Assembly (NCBI GenBank): GCA_016882585.1
Contig: VGPP01000109.1
Coordinates: 1-5,885 of the forward strand
Direction: 5' to 3'
DNA length: 5,885 nt
From: Cyanobacteria bacterium M_surface_7_m2_037
GTDB taxonomy: Bacteria > Cyanobacteriota > Cyanobacteriia > PCC-6307 > Cyanobiaceae
Below are positions 5,449 through 5,885 of this stretch, piece after piece (position 1 is the first letter of the stretch; every line of letters begins with the position of its first letter). A model generated the notes under the pieces. The model saw only the letters and a list, made by a program, of their open reading frames with translations, was not told the DNA's origin and searched no databases. The translations under genes and the position numbers were made by a program.

Positions 5449-5885
5449 GTGGGCAGCAGCGTGGTGGTGGTGGTGGCGGAGCGCAAACGGCTGCGGCAAC
5501 TCAACGAGCAACTGAGCCAGCTCACCCCGGCGCCGCAGCGTCTGGTTGCCATCGGCCAAGGCGAAACCGACATCGCCGAGGTGGCTGATCTCAACCCAGC
5601 CCTGGCGCGGCGCATCCGGCAACGGCGTATGGCCACCTGGCTGATCCCCTTCGGCTTCTTCGCCGGCCTCACCTTCACCTTCATCACCGACCTCGACACC
5701 TTTGCCTTCGCCGGCCCGATCGGGTCCCACCTGATCGGTGGCCTGCTGGGGCTGGGATCGGGCTGGATGGGCAGCTTCGCGGCGGCCGCCAGCGTGAGCT
5801 CCGATGTGGACGATCGGGTGCGCGCCCTGCGCAACCGCCTCGAGGAGGGCAACTGGCTGCTGCTGGTGGAGATGCCAAACGGCGT
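5449..5885 (+). CDS. Unrecognised membrane protein, 3' end beyond the window
   Basis: The frame is open from 5371 to the window edge with no stop. I take GTG 5449 as start, giving at least 145 residues; the C-terminus is missing. Five successive GTG codons at 5461-5475 encode VVVVV and are also possible starts. Residues 5-9 could be a short beta strand. A charged, probably helical stretch follows (about 10-60: AERKRLRQLNEQLSQL, then QGETDIAEVADLNPALARRIRQRR). Two hydrophobic segments come next: about 62-80 (ATWLIPFGFFAGLTFTFIT) and a glycine-rich one at about 90-115 (IGSHLIGGLLGLGSGWMGSF). The tail runs VDDRVRALRNRLEEGNWLLLVEMPNG, which looks like a folded soluble domain. Codons end strongly in G or C, supporting a real gene. 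The basic run before the first segment suggests a cytosolic N-terminus. I do not recognise the family; the gene is divergent from serA. Confidence 0.75.
   Translation, partial: MGSSVVVVVAERKRLRQLNEQLSQLTPAPQRLVAIGQGETDIAEVADLNPALARRIRQRRMATWLIPFGFFAGLTFTFITDLDTFAFAGPIGSHLIGGLLGLGSGWMGSFAAAASVSSDVDDRVRALRNRLEEGNWLLLVEMPNG

Noticed and set aside
1..5885. Mobile elements, CRISPR arrays, tRNA or rRNA genes, and HIP1 (GCGATCGC) repeats.
   Set aside because: None was found on reading both strands. GATCG-containing sites occur, but I saw no complete HIP1 octamer.

Overview
The window is a compact, GC-rich piece of a cyanobacterial chromosome. Two genes show this: psbV, the extrinsic cytochrome c-550 of photosystem II, and a plant-type [2Fe-2S] ferredoxin. 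The high GC content, short intergenic gaps and strong preference for G or C at third codon positions suggest a GC-rich marine or brackish picocyanobacterium of the Synechococcus/Cyanobium type. That assignment is inference, because no rRNA gene is present.

Layout, left to right. On the + strand, a complete ribonuclease Z gene (rnz, 60-1010) is followed by psbV (1118-1627), which ends in a clear intrinsic terminator (1656-1685). A 153-bp gap between convergent genes holds that terminator and a perfect 20-bp palindrome (1709-1728). All complete genes from there to 5339 lie on the - strand. Read in their own direction they are serA (3-phosphoglycerate dehydrogenase, 5339-3753), prmA (ribosomal protein L11 methyltransferase, 3734-2811), a 202-bp gap, the ferredoxin gene (2608-2309) with its own UUCG-loop terminator, and an unrecognised cysteine-rich, possibly exported protein (2266-1781). 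The longest frame of that last gene begins inside the ferredoxin terminator. Divergent from serA, a + strand gene for an unrecognised two-segment membrane protein starts near 5449 and runs off the right edge.

How the genes relate. psbV and the ferredoxin belong to photosynthetic electron transfer: PsbV stabilises the oxygen-evolving complex on the lumen side, and ferredoxin takes electrons from photosystem I in the cytosol. serA opens the phosphorylated serine pathway from 3-phosphoglycerate. prmA and rnz act in translation and tRNA maturation. serA and prmA are probably one transcript (18-bp gap, good ribosome binding site), while psbV and the ferredoxin look like separately terminated units. 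I see no mobile element, CRISPR array, tRNA, rRNA or phage gene. The window is mostly core housekeeping DNA. The parts least explained by known families are the cysteine-rich protein beside the ferredoxin, the 20-bp palindrome and the partial membrane protein.
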